Below, piece by piece: positions 26,847 through 35,560 of a stretch of 64,000 nucleotides of DNA. The notes below the pieces were generated by a model. That model worked only from the letters and a program-made list of their open reading frames with translations, was not told where the DNA came from and searched no databases. Within the stretch, counting starts at the first letter, position 1. The number at the start of each line of letters is the position of its first letter. The position numbers and the translations under genes were made by a program. This stretch comes from CAVSRC01 sp963762605 (GTDB taxonomy: Bacteria; Pseudomonadota; Alphaproteobacteria; Rhizobiales; Kaistiaceae), in assembly GCA_963762605.1 (NCBI GenBank), contig CAVXLJ010000003.1, positions 62,001 to 126,000 of the forward strand. The letters are read 5' to 3'.

Positions 26847-27109
26847 GCGCTTTCCCGCAAACGATTGGTCATCGGCTTCTGCAGCGAGACGTGCCTGCCG
26901 GCATCCATGGCCGCCAGCGCCGCCTCGGCATGGAAATGGTGCGGCAGCAGGATCTCGACCACATCGACGTCTGCGTCGTCCGGTCGGTCGTTGACGTCGA
27001 CGATGGCGACGATCGAGGCGGCGGGATTGGTCGCATATTCGTGGGCGCGCCGGTCGGAGAGGCGGCCACCGCCGATCAGGCCTACGCGAACGTGATTGCG
27101 TGTCGCCAT
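26843..27109 (-). pseudogene. Miniature, doubly truncated Gfo/Idh/MocA oxidoreductase remnant
   Basis: 88 codons encode the start of a Gfo/Idh/MocA dehydrogenase. The Rossmann motif GLIGGGRLSDRRAHEY is followed by 'IVAIVDVNDR', then directly by 'DVDVVEILLPHHFHAEAAL' and the 'HVSLQKPMT' motif. About 30 residues normally lying between the second and third blocks are missing, and the whole substrate-binding domain (about 200 residues) is absent. Frame, start and stop are intact, the gene begins 5 bases after the IclR stop, and it overlaps the TPP gene by ATGA. It may survive only to couple translation of the next gene. Confidence 0.65.
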
Positions 27110-27114
27110 GACGC

Positions 27115-27849
<735 letters not shown>

Positions 27850-28068
27850 ATCTCTTTCCTCCCGACTTCGCAAAGCTCATCATTGTTGCCACAACGGCAA
27901 CACACATCCGGGGTTGTTGCCTTATGTGACCCGCGCTCAGCATATCTGCTGAAAAATCATCCATCTATTGCCACAGACGAGCATATTGCCCAGAGATAGG
28001 CAAGACGATCAATCCACCAGTGCACATGGGGCAACTCGCCGTCGGCCAAAAAGGGCGGATACACACCA

Positions 28069-28347
28069 AGCATTGGCAGTCCATCAAGCCAACGGCGCCG
28101 ACGCGTCGCTCGACATCCGTCCCGACGTTGTCGCGCTGGCCGCACCGGCCAGCGGCGATCTCACCGGCACGGTCGCCGCCAAGGTCGGCGACATGTCCGA
28201 GCCGCCGCGTGATGCCGGCAAGGTCGCCGATGCCGTCGCCGTTCGAATCCCAGGCGTCCCTATCGTCGCAGGACCCGATCCGAAGTTGCGGATAGAACCG
28301 AAAACGGCGCTGAATATGCCGGCCCGCAATGTGAGACCGTCAGAGGC
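28069..28347 (+). pseudogene. Possible fossil of an ABC-ATPase C-terminal (TOBE-like) region
   Basis: The gap 27850-28359 has no intact gene. A plus frame encodes 'ADASLDIRPDVVALAAPASG' then 'DLTGTVAAKVGDM' and later 'LNMPARNVRPS', which vaguely resembles TOBE segments of importer ATPases (IRPE...LxGTV; SARNVLPG). There is no start or ATPase core and the similarity is weak, so this is a tentative reading. Upstream of it (27850-28068) the DNA is AT-richer and probably holds the IclR promoter. Confidence 0.2.
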
Positions 28348-28359
28348 GTGGGGGCACGC

Positions 28360-29625
28360 ATGAGCGTTTCGATCAGGACGGACTATCCATTCCGCCAACA
28401 GATACTGGACGAGGTCCATGCGCGGCCGGTCGAGCCGGTGCCGGCACGATCCCGCGTGCGCCGTCTTGTGTTTGTCGTGCCGCCGGAATCCGGCGGCGTT
28501 GCCGCATCGCTCGCCAGCTTCTGTGACTGGTGCGACAGGTCCGGGATCGAGCGGCCCCACAACAAGGAGGCGCGCCAGCACAGTTTTGCCGCCGGCGCGC
28601 GCCAGGTGACCTGGGAGTTCCACACGGAATTCGTCACCATCACCTGGATCGCCGCGCCCGACGATGCTGACAGTTCGCCGGAGGGAATTGGGCTCGAATC
28701 GATCGATGGCCCGCAGCTCCTCGGCGCCATGCGCATCGACCTGGTCGATGATCCGCGCCTGCCGGACGCGCTCCTGCCCGGATTCAACCCGCACAGCCTG
28801 TGCGTGATCGAAGTCGAGGGAGGCGCCGGGCAACTTGCCACCGATTTCGTGCCTGATACCCAGCGCTTCACGCGTTTCGAATTCGCCGCCGGCGGATTGC
28901 CGGCGCTCCGCCGTGCCATTCTGGTGCGTCGCATCCTCGAGATCGAGACCTACCGCACGATGACGCTCATCGGCTTGCCGCTGGCGCGTCAGCACGCGGG
29001 CGAACTCGGTTCTCTCGAGACCGAACTCACCGAGAAGGTCAACTCGCTCGCCGAGGCGACCGAAACCGCCCGGGCCCAGGCGGCGCTCGAGGCGCTGCAC
29101 GGGCTGATGGTCCGGGCCGGCCGGCTCGCCGAACGGCTGACCTACCGCTTTGCCGCCTGTCAGGCCTATGGCGACATCCTGCAAGCCCGGCTGGGTGCGA
29201 TCGGCGAACGCCCGACACCGCTCGGTTCGTCGCTGTCCCGCTACATCCTCAACCGGGTCAACCCGGCGCTGGGGACTTACACGGCGATGGAAAAGCGCCT
29301 CGACGTGCTCTTCGCCAAGATCGAGCGCGCCATCGAATTGCTCAATGTGCGCATCGGTCTTGATGTGCAGGCCCAGAACAAGGAGTTGCTTCAGACCATC
29401 GCCAAGACGGGGCGCAGCCAGTTCCTGCTCCAGCGCACGGTCGAGGGGCTGTCGACGATCGCCATCGCCTATTACACGATCGGCCTGCTGGGCTACGTGC
29501 TGGCGACCCCGCTCGAAATGCTCGCCATCGAGAAGACGCTCGTCTTGTCGGCGCTCGTGCCCATAGTGCTTCTCGGCGTGTGGCTGCTGGTCCGCGCCGT
29601 CCGCAAGCGCCATTTCTCGGAGTAG
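28360..29625 (+). CDS. DUF3422 family membrane-associated protein
   Basis: About 421 residues. The N-terminus carries the family hallmark 'QILDEVHARPVEPVPARS', a soluble domain of about 350 residues and two C-terminal membrane segments (about 365-415). A helical stretch before the membrane part (LEALHGLMVRAGRLAERLTY) can form a coiled coil. The family is widespread in proteobacteria, but its role is not established. The ATG at 28360 is chosen; a GTG 12 bases earlier is possible. It converges on the ETF-QO gene with a 56-base gap. Confidence 0.82.
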   Translation: MSVSIRTDYPFRQQILDEVHARPVEPVPARSRVRRLVFVVPPESGGVAASLASFCDWCDRSGIERPHNKEARQHSFAAGARQVTWEFHTEFVTITWIAAPDDADSSPEGIGLESIDGPQLLGAMRIDLVDDPRLPDALLPGFNPHSLCVIEVEGGAGQLATDFVPDTQRFTRFEFAAGGLPALRRAILVRRILEIETYRTMTLIGLPLARQHAGELGSLETELTEKVNSLAEATETARAQAALEALHGLMVRAGRLAERLTYRFAACQAYGDILQARLGAIGERPTPLGSSLSRYILNRVNPALGTYTAMEKRLDVLFAKIERAIELLNVRIGLDVQAQNKELLQTIAKTGRSQFLLQRTVEGLSTIAIAYYTIGLLGYVLATPLEMLAIEKTLVLSALVPIVLLGVWLLVRAVRKRHFSE

Positions 29626-29681
29626 GCGAGAGCGGATTTACCTCACGAAGCCCGGCGCTTGCCTCTGCCTGGGCCGCCCCC

Positions 29682-31352
29682 TCACATGCTCGGATAGTTC
29701 GGCCCGCCGCCGCCCTCCGGCGGCAGCCAGTCGATGTTCTGGTTGGGGTCCTTGATGTCGCAGGTCTTGCAGTGAACGCAGTTCACCGCATTGATCTGTA
29801 GACGCGGGGCACCCTCCCCCTCCTCGATCCACTCGTAGACGCCGGCCGGGCAGTAGCGCGCCGACGGCCCGGCGAAGACATCGTGCTCCGACGTCTTCTG
29901 CAGGCCCATGTCGCGCACATGGAGATGCACCGGCTGGTCCTCCTCATGCGCCGTGCCCGATAGATAGACCGAGAACATGCGGTCGAAGCTCACGATCCCG
30001 TCGGGCTTCGGATAGGCGATCGGCTTGGCTTTGGCCGCCGGTAGTGTCGCCTCGTGGTCGGCTCTGCCGTGCCGAAGCGTGCCGAACAGCGAGAAGCCGA
30101 GCGTATTGGTCCACAGATCGAGGCCGGCCGCGGCGACGCCGGCCAGCGTGCCGAACCGCGACCACAACGGCTTGACGTTGCGCACCGGCCGCAGGTCGTC
30201 TCCGATGACGGATAAGCGCCACGCCGCCTCGTAAGTCGTCAGCTCGTCATTGCTCCGTCCGGCTGCGATGGCTTGCGCCGCATGCTCCGCCGCCAGCATG
30301 CCGGAGAGCATGGCGTTGTGGCTGCCCTTGATGCGCGGCACGTTGACGAAGCCGGCGGCACAGCCGATCAGCGCGCCGCCGGGAAAGGCAAGCTTGGGCA
30401 CCGATTGCCAGCCGCCCTCGGTGATCGCCCGCGCGCCATAAGAAATGCGCGCTCCCCCTTCCAGCAGCGGCCGGATCGAAGGATGGGTCTTGAAGCGCTG
30501 AAACTCTTCGAAGGGCGACAGATACGGGTTGGCGTAGTTCAGGTGAACGACCAAGCCAATCGACACCAGATTGTCGCCGAAGTGATAGAGGAACGATCCG
30601 CCACCGGTTCGATTGTCGAGCGGCCAGCCGAAGGCATGCTGCACGAGGCCGGGGCGGTGCTTTGCCGGGTCGATCCGCCACAGCTCCTTGAGACCGAGGC
30701 CGAACTTCTGCGGTTCGCGGCCTTCGGCCAGCTTGAAGCGGGCAATCAGCGACTTCGCCAGGAAGCCGCGCGCGCCCTCGCCGATCAGCGTGTATTTGGC
30801 CCTAAGCTCCACGCCGCGCTGGAAGCCCGGCTTGGGATTGCCGTCGCGGCCGATCCCCATATCGCCGGTGGCGACCCCGATCACCGCGCCGTCGTCGTCG
30901 TTGAGCGTCTCCACTGCGGCGAAGCCCGGGAAGATCTCGACCCCCAGCGCCTCCGCCCGGTTCCCCAGCCAGCGGCAGACGTCCCCCAGCGAGACGACAT
31001 AGTTGCCGTGATTGCGCATCAGCGGCGGCAGCAGGAAATTGGGCAGGCGCATTTCACCGGCCGGACCCAGCCACAGGAAGCGGTCCTCGGTCACCGGCGT
31101 CTTGATCGGGCACGCCGCGTCATCGCGCCAGTCGGGCAGCAGCCGGTCGAGGCCGACCGGATCAAGCACCGCGCCGGACAGGATATGGGCGCCGACCTCG
31201 GACCCCTTCTCCAGCACCACGACCGAGAGCTCGGGCGCGATCTGTTTCAGCCGGATCGCCGCCGCCAGCCCCGCCGGGCCGGCACCGACGATCACGACGT
31301 CGAAATCCATCAATTCGCGGGCAGACGTGGAAGCAATCTCGTCCAGACTCAT
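29682..31352 (-). CDS. Electron transfer flavoprotein-ubiquinone oxidoreductase
   Basis: A 556-residue inner-membrane-associated flavoprotein. The N-terminal FAD-binding motif is VIVGAGPAGLAAAIRLKQ (about 20-37). The C-terminal [4Fe-4S] ferredoxin-like domain shows the cysteines in 'YCPAGVYEW' and 'INAVNCVHCKTCDIKDP'. It passes electrons from ETF (fatty-acid, amino-acid and dimethylglycine oxidation) to ubiquinone. Length and motifs are complete. The ETF subunits are not nearby. Its start overlaps a short upstream frame of unknown origin by four bases. Confidence 0.95.
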   Translation of the reverse strand: MSLDEIASTSARELMDFDVVIVGAGPAGLAAAIRLKQIAPELSVVVLEKGSEVGAHILSGAVLDPVGLDRLLPDWRDDAACPIKTPVTEDRFLWLGPAGEMRLPNFLLPPLMRNHGNYVVSLGDVCRWLGNRAEALGVEIFPGFAAVETLNDDDGAVIGVATGDMGIGRDGNPKPGFQRGVELRAKYTLIGEGARGFLAKSLIARFKLAEGREPQKFGLGLKELWRIDPAKHRPGLVQHAFGWPLDNRTGGGSFLYHFGDNLVSIGLVVHLNYANPYLSPFEEFQRFKTHPSIRPLLEGGARISYGARAITEGGWQSVPKLAFPGGALIGCAAGFVNVPRIKGSHNAMLSGMLAAEHAAQAIAAGRSNDELTTYEAAWRLSVIGDDLRPVRNVKPLWSRFGTLAGVAAAGLDLWTNTLGFSLFGTLRHGRADHEATLPAAKAKPIAYPKPDGIVSFDRMFSVYLSGTAHEEDQPVHLHVRDMGLQKTSEHDVFAGPSARYCPAGVYEWIEEGEGAPRLQINAVNCVHCKTCDIKDPNQNIDWLPPEGGGGPNYPSM

Positions 31353-31474
31353 CGGGCGCCATCACCAATCGCCGGCCAAACGCTCTCTCCCTTGCCGAAG
31401 GCCGCGCGCACGCAGGCGGTACCCAATCGCCGCGCAGCGAGGTCGTCCAGACTTGTGATGGCGTCGGCTGTCAT
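31349..31474 (-). CDS. Very short frame coupled to ETF-QO, doubtful gene
   Basis: About 41 codons from an ATG at 31474 (MTADAITSLDDLAARRLGTA), ending in an ATGA overlap with the ETF-QO start. The amino-acid composition looks protein-like, but no family was recognised. It may be the tail of a lost gene or a leader peptide. A longer version from 31552 is less convincing. Confidence 0.25.
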   Translation of the reverse strand: MTADAITSLDDLAARRLGTACVRAAFGKGESVWPAIGDGAR

Positions 31475-31589
31475 GTCGATCTGGCCGTCGATGGTCCATT
31501 CCTTTCCGCTTTGCCGAGCGGCAAGTCGCTGGCGGTGCTGACAGTCCAACACAAACTCGTCTCTGTTTTCATTTTCCTGTTCTCAGCGA

Positions 31590-31746
31590 GTTTACAGGGA
31601 ATTCGGCGGTTCCGCCCCAATTCCACATCTGGTGACCCCGGATTTCTCGGCACCAACAAACGCTTGCCTCAGAGTTCCCCGACGCTCAGTTCGGGAATTC
31701 CGCGCTGTTTGCAGGGTCCGGAGGGCCGGGAACAGGGAATTCCCTG
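31590..31746. repeat. GAATTC-rich degenerate repeat element in an intergenic gap
   Basis: The gap 31475-31904 has no gene. It contains repeated CAGGGAATTC-like units: ACAGGGAATTC at 31594-31604, TCGGGAATTCC at 31691-31701, and a perfect 14-bp palindrome CAGGGAATTCCCTG at 31733-31746. GC content is clearly below that of the flanks. The wording resembles dispersed intergenic repeats known from rhizobial genomes. That is recognition from memory and needs a genome-wide copy count. Confidence 0.4.
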
Positions 31747-31904
31747 ATGTGAGGTTTGTTGGTCGTGCTCAGGTGACCAAGCGCAAACGGCGCCGCACCT
31801 CGTTCGCCAAATACCCACTGGTGCAGCACCTGCGCCATTCTGTGGCGGAGCGTCGGATCGTGCCCAGGGGCGGGGTCCGCAAACTCGGGGGAATCACGAC
31901 GCTA

Positions 31905-32696
31905 CTAGCGCAGCGACGTTGCCATCGCGCCGCCGTCGACGGTGACCACCGCCGCGTTCACCTTCTCCATGCAGGCGAGATGCAGGAAAGCCTCGGCGAT
32001 GTCGCTCGCCAGCACCTCGACGCCAAGGAGGTTGCCTGCCATGTAATCGCGCGGGGTGATGCCGCGGGCAGCCGCCCGCTCGTGGATCATCTCGTCGGTC
32101 ATCAGCCCGGTGCGGATGCGTCCGGCGTTGACGCCGCTTGTGCGAATGCCCTCGCCGCCGTGGTCCAGGGCATATTGCTTCATCAGCGCCATCACCGCCG
32201 CCTTGGGAATGCCGTAGGGGCCGAAGTCCTTGCCGGGATTGACCGACTGGTTGGAGATGTTGAACAGGATCGTCCCGCCGTGGCCGTGGCGGCGGAAGAT
32301 GCGGACGGCCGCCTGGCAGGCGTTCTGATGGCCGAAGAAGTTGAGGTCGAAGCTCCGCCGCAACTCGGCCGGGGGGATGTCGGCGATCGCGCCCTGCGGC
32401 GCTGCCCCGGCGTTGGAAACGAGAATGTCGAGCCGCCCGAAGGCGGCATCGATCTCCTCGAAGACCGCCGCCGTCGCCTCGGCACTGGTGACGTCGCAGT
32501 GGAACGTTCGGCAGCCGACCGCCCGGCCGAGACGCGCGAGCGCCTCGTCGTTGATGTCGAGCCCCGCCACCGAGGCGCCGGCCTCGGTGAAGACGCGCGC
32601 CACCTCCAGGCCGATGCCGCTGGCAGCGCCGGTAACGGCGACGACCTTGCCCGCGACCGACCCGGGCCGGATATCGGCAGCCGAACGCTGCGTCAT
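31905..32696 (-). CDS. SDR family oxidoreductase (polyol/ketose dehydrogenase candidate)
   Basis: A 263-residue classical SDR. The cofactor motif is TGAASGIG near 22, the NAG motif is SNAGAAPQG near 95, and the catalytic serine and YGIPK motif are near 148-168. The C-terminus has 'VNAAVVTVDGGAM'. It is the last gene of the DeoR-controlled transport and kinase operon. Its start overlaps the stop of the lsrF-like gene by one base (TAATG). A role in oxidising the imported polyol, or reducing a product aldehyde, is inferred from context. Confidence 0.85.
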   Translation of the reverse strand: MTQRSAADIRPGSVAGKVVAVTGAASGIGLEVARVFTEAGASVAGLDINDEALARLGRAVGCRTFHCDVTSAEATAAVFEEIDAAFGRLDILVSNAGAAPQGAIADIPPAELRRSFDLNFFGHQNACQAAVRIFRRHGHGGTILFNISNQSVNPGKDFGPYGIPKAAVMALMKQYALDHGGEGIRTSGVNAGRIRTGLMTDEMIHERAAARGITPRDYMAGNLLGVEVLASDIAEAFLHLACMEKVNAAVVTVDGGAMATSLR

Positions 32697-33583
32697 TATG
32701 CGGCCCTCGCCTTGCTGAAGTCGCGGAACATCTCGTAGGCCCGGGCGCCGCTCGCGCCCTGGTGGACAACCGCCCGTAGCGCCCGCAGCATCGCCTTCGG
32801 GTCGGACGACTGGAAGACGTTTCGGCCCATGTCGACGCCGGCCGCTCCCTGGTCGATCGCGCGGTATGCCATCTCGAGCGCCTCGGCCTCGGGCAGCTTC
32901 TTGCCGCCGGCGATGACAATCGGCACCGGGCAGCCGAGCGTGACCTTCTCGAAGCCTTCGTCGATGTAATAGGACTTGACGAAGTGCGCACCGATCTCGG
33001 CGGCAATGCGCGTGGCGAGCCCGAAGTAGCGAGCGTCGCGCTGCATGTCCTTGCCGACGCCGGTAACCGCCATCGTCGGGATGCCGTAGCGGGTGCCCTG
33101 GTCGATCAGCTTGACGACATTGCCGATCGACTGGTGCTCGTATTCGGCGCCGATGTAGACCTGTGCCGCCATGGCGCAGGCGCCGAGGCGGATGGCGTCG
33201 TCAATGTCGACCGCCACCAGCTCGTTGGAGAGTTCACGCAGGATGCTGTTGCCGCCCGAGCAGCGCAGCACCACCGGCTTGTTGACCACCGGCGGGATGG
33301 AGGTCCTGAGCGCGCCGCGCGTGCACATCAGCACGTCGACCTCCGAGGCAAGCGGCGCGATGGTGAGATCGATGCGCTCGAGACCGGTGGTCGCCCCCTG
33401 GAAGTAGCCGTGGTCGAAGGCGAGCATTACGGTCTTGCCCGTCGCCGGAGCGAAAATCCGCGACAGGCGCGCCTTGACGCCCCAGTCATAGTCGGCGGAG
33501 CCCTTCAGAAAGAACCGGCTCGTGTCGGCGGGATGTCCTTTTCCCCAATCCTTGCCGTCCTTGATGTCGTCAAGATCAGCCAT
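32696..33583 (-). CDS. lsrF: LsrF-like class I aldolase/thiolase
   Basis: A 295-residue DeoC/FbaB-fold enzyme closely matching E. coli LsrF, including the N-terminal MADLDDIKDGKDW and 'TVMLAFDHGYFQGATTGLER'. The Schiff-base lysine falls at residue 203 (GAHFVKSYYIDEGFE), the same position as in LsrF. LsrF transfers an acetyl group from 3-hydroxy-2,4-pentanedione-5-phosphate to CoA during AI-2 breakdown. No other lsr gene is present here, and the neighbours are dhaK/dhaL kinases, so the real substrate is probably another phosphorylated ketose. Aldol cleavage to a triose phosphate is a reasonable alternative. Confidence 0.85.
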   Translation of the reverse strand: MADLDDIKDGKDWGKGHPADTSRFFLKGSADYDWGVKARLSRIFAPATGKTVMLAFDHGYFQGATTGLERIDLTIAPLASEVDVLMCTRGALRTSIPPVVNKPVVLRCSGGNSILRELSNELVAVDIDDAIRLGACAMAAQVYIGAEYEHQSIGNVVKLIDQGTRYGIPTMAVTGVGKDMQRDARYFGLATRIAAEIGAHFVKSYYIDEGFEKVTLGCPVPIVIAGGKKLPEAEALEMAYRAIDQGAAGVDMGRNVFQSSDPKAMLRALRAVVHQGASGARAYEMFRDFSKARAA

Positions 33584-33619
33584 CGTCGTTTCCTTTCCTT
33601 GTGACGAACGGCACGGGCC

Positions 33620-34255
33620 TCAGGCGCGTGCCGAGAATTCCTGCATTGCCTTGAGGATGAGCGAGAGCGACAGCGCTCCCGGATCGGGGAAGCCGAGGCT
33701 CCTCTCGCCGAGTGATCGCGCCTTGCCGGTGGTCGCCACCATCGCCTTGGTGGCCTCGACACCGCCGGAGGCCGCCTCGGCTGCGGCAGCAAGCACCGTT
33801 GCGACACTGCCGTCGGCGGCGGCACGCGCGGCGCGCGCGGCCGGCGCCAGAGCATCGATGACCGTCTTTTGACCTTCGACGGAGCCGCCGCGCTTCTGCA
33901 CCGCCGCCAGGCTCGCCTCGAGGAAATCGGCGACCTGGCCTCCGCCAAAGGCCGTTTGGCCCGCCAGCGCCTTGGCGCCACTGCGGAACAGCGTGCCGAA
34001 GATTGCCCCCGCGGCGCCACCGGTCTTGGCAAGGAAAGCCCCGCCCATCGCGTTGAAGGCGGCCTCGATGCTGACGGGCGACGTCGCTTCAAAGGCGGCG
34101 AGCGTGCCCTCGAAGCCGCGCCGCATGCCGATGCCGTGATCGCCGTCGCCAATCCTGAGATCGGCGTCCGTGAGCACATCGGTCGCGGCGATCATCGTCT
34201 CGCAGACATAACGAAGCATGGCAACGACGTCGTGGCCTGTCATCGGTTCCGTCAT
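33620..34255 (-). CDS. dhaL: Dihydroxyacetone-kinase-type ADP/ATP-binding subunit DhaL
   Basis: A 211-residue all-helical nucleotide-binding subunit of a two-part dihydroxyacetone (or related ketose) kinase. The acidic metal-binding loop 'RIGDGDHGIGMRRGFEG' lies near residue 35, and 'GRARSLGERSLGFPDPGALS' (here GKARSLGERSLGFPDPGALS) near 175 is typical of the family. In PTS-type systems DhaL is recharged by DhaM. No dhaM is seen here, so ATP may be the direct donor. It is encoded 7 bases after dhaK. Confidence 0.9.
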   Translation of the reverse strand: MTEPMTGHDVVAMLRYVCETMIAATDVLTDADLRIGDGDHGIGMRRGFEGTLAAFEATSPVSIEAAFNAMGGAFLAKTGGAAGAIFGTLFRSGAKALAGQTAFGGGQVADFLEASLAAVQKRGGSVEGQKTVIDALAPAARAARAAADGSVATVLAAAAEAASGGVEATKAMVATTGKARSLGERSLGFPDPGALSLSLILKAMQEFSARA

Positions 34256-34262
34256 TTCGTCC

Positions 34263-35270
34263 TCACATCCTCGAGTAACCGAACGAATCCACCGGCAGGT
34301 CGAGGTAATGCTTGAGCTCGTCGTCGAGCTTCAGCACCGTGATCGAGAAGCCGGCCATCTCCTGGGTGGTTACCCAGGTGCCGACGTCGCTGCGGTGCAC
34401 CTTGATGCCGCGCTCAGCGAGGATCTGACGCACCCGGCGGTTGACGATCAGCATCTCCATCATGGTGGTGGCGCCGAGATTGTTGATGAGGAGCGCAATC
34501 TCGTCGCCGGCACCGAGCGGCAGGTCGCCAAGGATCTTGTCCATCATCTGGTCGGCGACCACGTCGGCCGGCTGCAGCTTCTGGCGCAGCACGCCCGGCT
34601 CGCCGTGGGCGCCCATGCCTACCTCGATCTCGTCGTCGGCGAGCTCGAAGGTCGGCTTGCCGGTCTCCGGGATCGTGCCTGCCGACACCGCAACCCCCAT
34701 TGAGCGGGTATTGTCGCCGGCCTTGGCCGCCACGCGCGCCACCTCGGCGAGCGAATCAAGCTCAGCGGCGGCGCCGCCGGCGATCTTGATCACCAGCATG
34801 TCGCCGGCGATGCCGCGGCGGTCGTACTTGCGCTCCGGCGGCGCGGCGGCGACGTCGTCGGCGACGCGCTGGGTGCGCACCTCAATGCCCTCGTCAGCGA
34901 GGAGTTCGGCGGCGATGTCGAAGTTCATGTTGTCGCCGGCGTAGTTGCCGTAGACGAACAGCACGCCCTTGCCGCGGTGGACCGCCTTCGCGGCCGCTAC
35001 GATGATATCCGGCGCGGGCGCGGCGAAAACCTGCCCGCAGGCGGCACCGTCGGCGAGGTTGTGGCCGACGAAGCCGTGGAAGATGGGCTCGTGGCCCGAG
35101 CCGCCGCCGATGAGCAGCGCCACCTTGCCGTCCGGGATCTCCCGGCGGACGATCGCGGCGGTGCCGGGCACACGTTCGACCCGGCCGTCGTTGGCGAGGA
35201 TGAGCCCTTCCAGCATTTCCTCGACCACGTTCCTCGGGTCGTTGATGATCTTCTTTGCCGCCCTGGTCAT
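34263..35270 (-). CDS. dhaK: Dihydroxyacetone-kinase-type substrate-binding subunit DhaK
   Basis: A 335-residue DhaK subunit. It shows 'LLIGGGSGHEPIFHGFVG' (about 52-69), 'VYGNYAGDNMNFDIA' near 106 and 'GMGAHGEPGV' with His222. That histidine aligns with the one that binds the ketose carbonyl covalently in the family. The start at 35270 is chosen because AGGAGGAG precedes it on the minus strand. Kinases of this family phosphorylate dihydroxyacetone, erythrulose and other short ketoses, so the substrate is open. It lies between the transporter genes and dhaL. Confidence 0.9.
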   Translation of the reverse strand: MTRAAKKIINDPRNVVEEMLEGLILANDGRVERVPGTAAIVRREIPDGKVALLIGGGSGHEPIFHGFVGHNLADGAACGQVFAAPAPDIIVAAAKAVHRGKGVLFVYGNYAGDNMNFDIAAELLADEGIEVRTQRVADDVAAAPPERKYDRRGIAGDMLVIKIAGGAAAELDSLAEVARVAAKAGDNTRSMGVAVSAGTIPETGKPTFELADDEIEVGMGAHGEPGVLRQKLQPADVVADQMMDKILGDLPLGAGDEIALLINNLGATTMMEMLIVNRRVRQILAERGIKVHRSDVGTWVTTQEMAGFSITVLKLDDELKHYLDLPVDSFGYSRM

Positions 35271-35380
35271 GCGGTTCTCCTCCTGAACGGGGCGCCGGTC
35301 CGTTACGGTGGGCCGACCGCCCCTCTTATTCTGTTCGAACGCACCGGTCCGCACCGGCCGTCCGTACCCCGGTGGGGCGG

Positions 35381-35560
35381 CTAGACGGCCCGGTTGGGAA
35401 TGTGGTCAAGCACCATGAAGGCGATGACGCCGACCAGTAGCACCGGGAACCCCAATACGAACAGCTGCTGCGCGAAGGGCTGGCAGAGCATCGCGAAACC
35501 GCCCAGGATCAGGGTCGACGAGACGCGGTAGCCCCACTTGATCAACCAGGCCAGGCTCAT
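35381..35560 (-). CDS. 59-residue two-segment membrane protein of the polyol ABC operon
   Basis: A complete small gene starting MSLAWLIKWGYRVSS, with two hydrophobic segments (about residues 13-27 and 33-51) and a short polar end (DHIPNRAV). The start overlaps the ATPase stop by ATGA, so it is co-translated with the transporter. Glycerol-type ABC operons with two ATPases also carry a small membrane protein of unknown role, and this may be the counterpart, although it is shorter. No family was firmly recognised. Confidence 0.65.
   Translation of the reverse strand: MSLAWLIKWGYRVSSTLILGGFAMLCQPFAQQLFVLGFPVLLVGVIAFMVLDHIPNRAV

Noticed and set aside
32696..33583. Evidence for a canonical AI-2 (lsr) quorum-signal operon
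   Set aside because: Only lsrF is present; no lsrK, lsrR, lsrG or LsrB/C/D-type genes are adjacent, and the kinase genes are of the DhaK/DhaL type.
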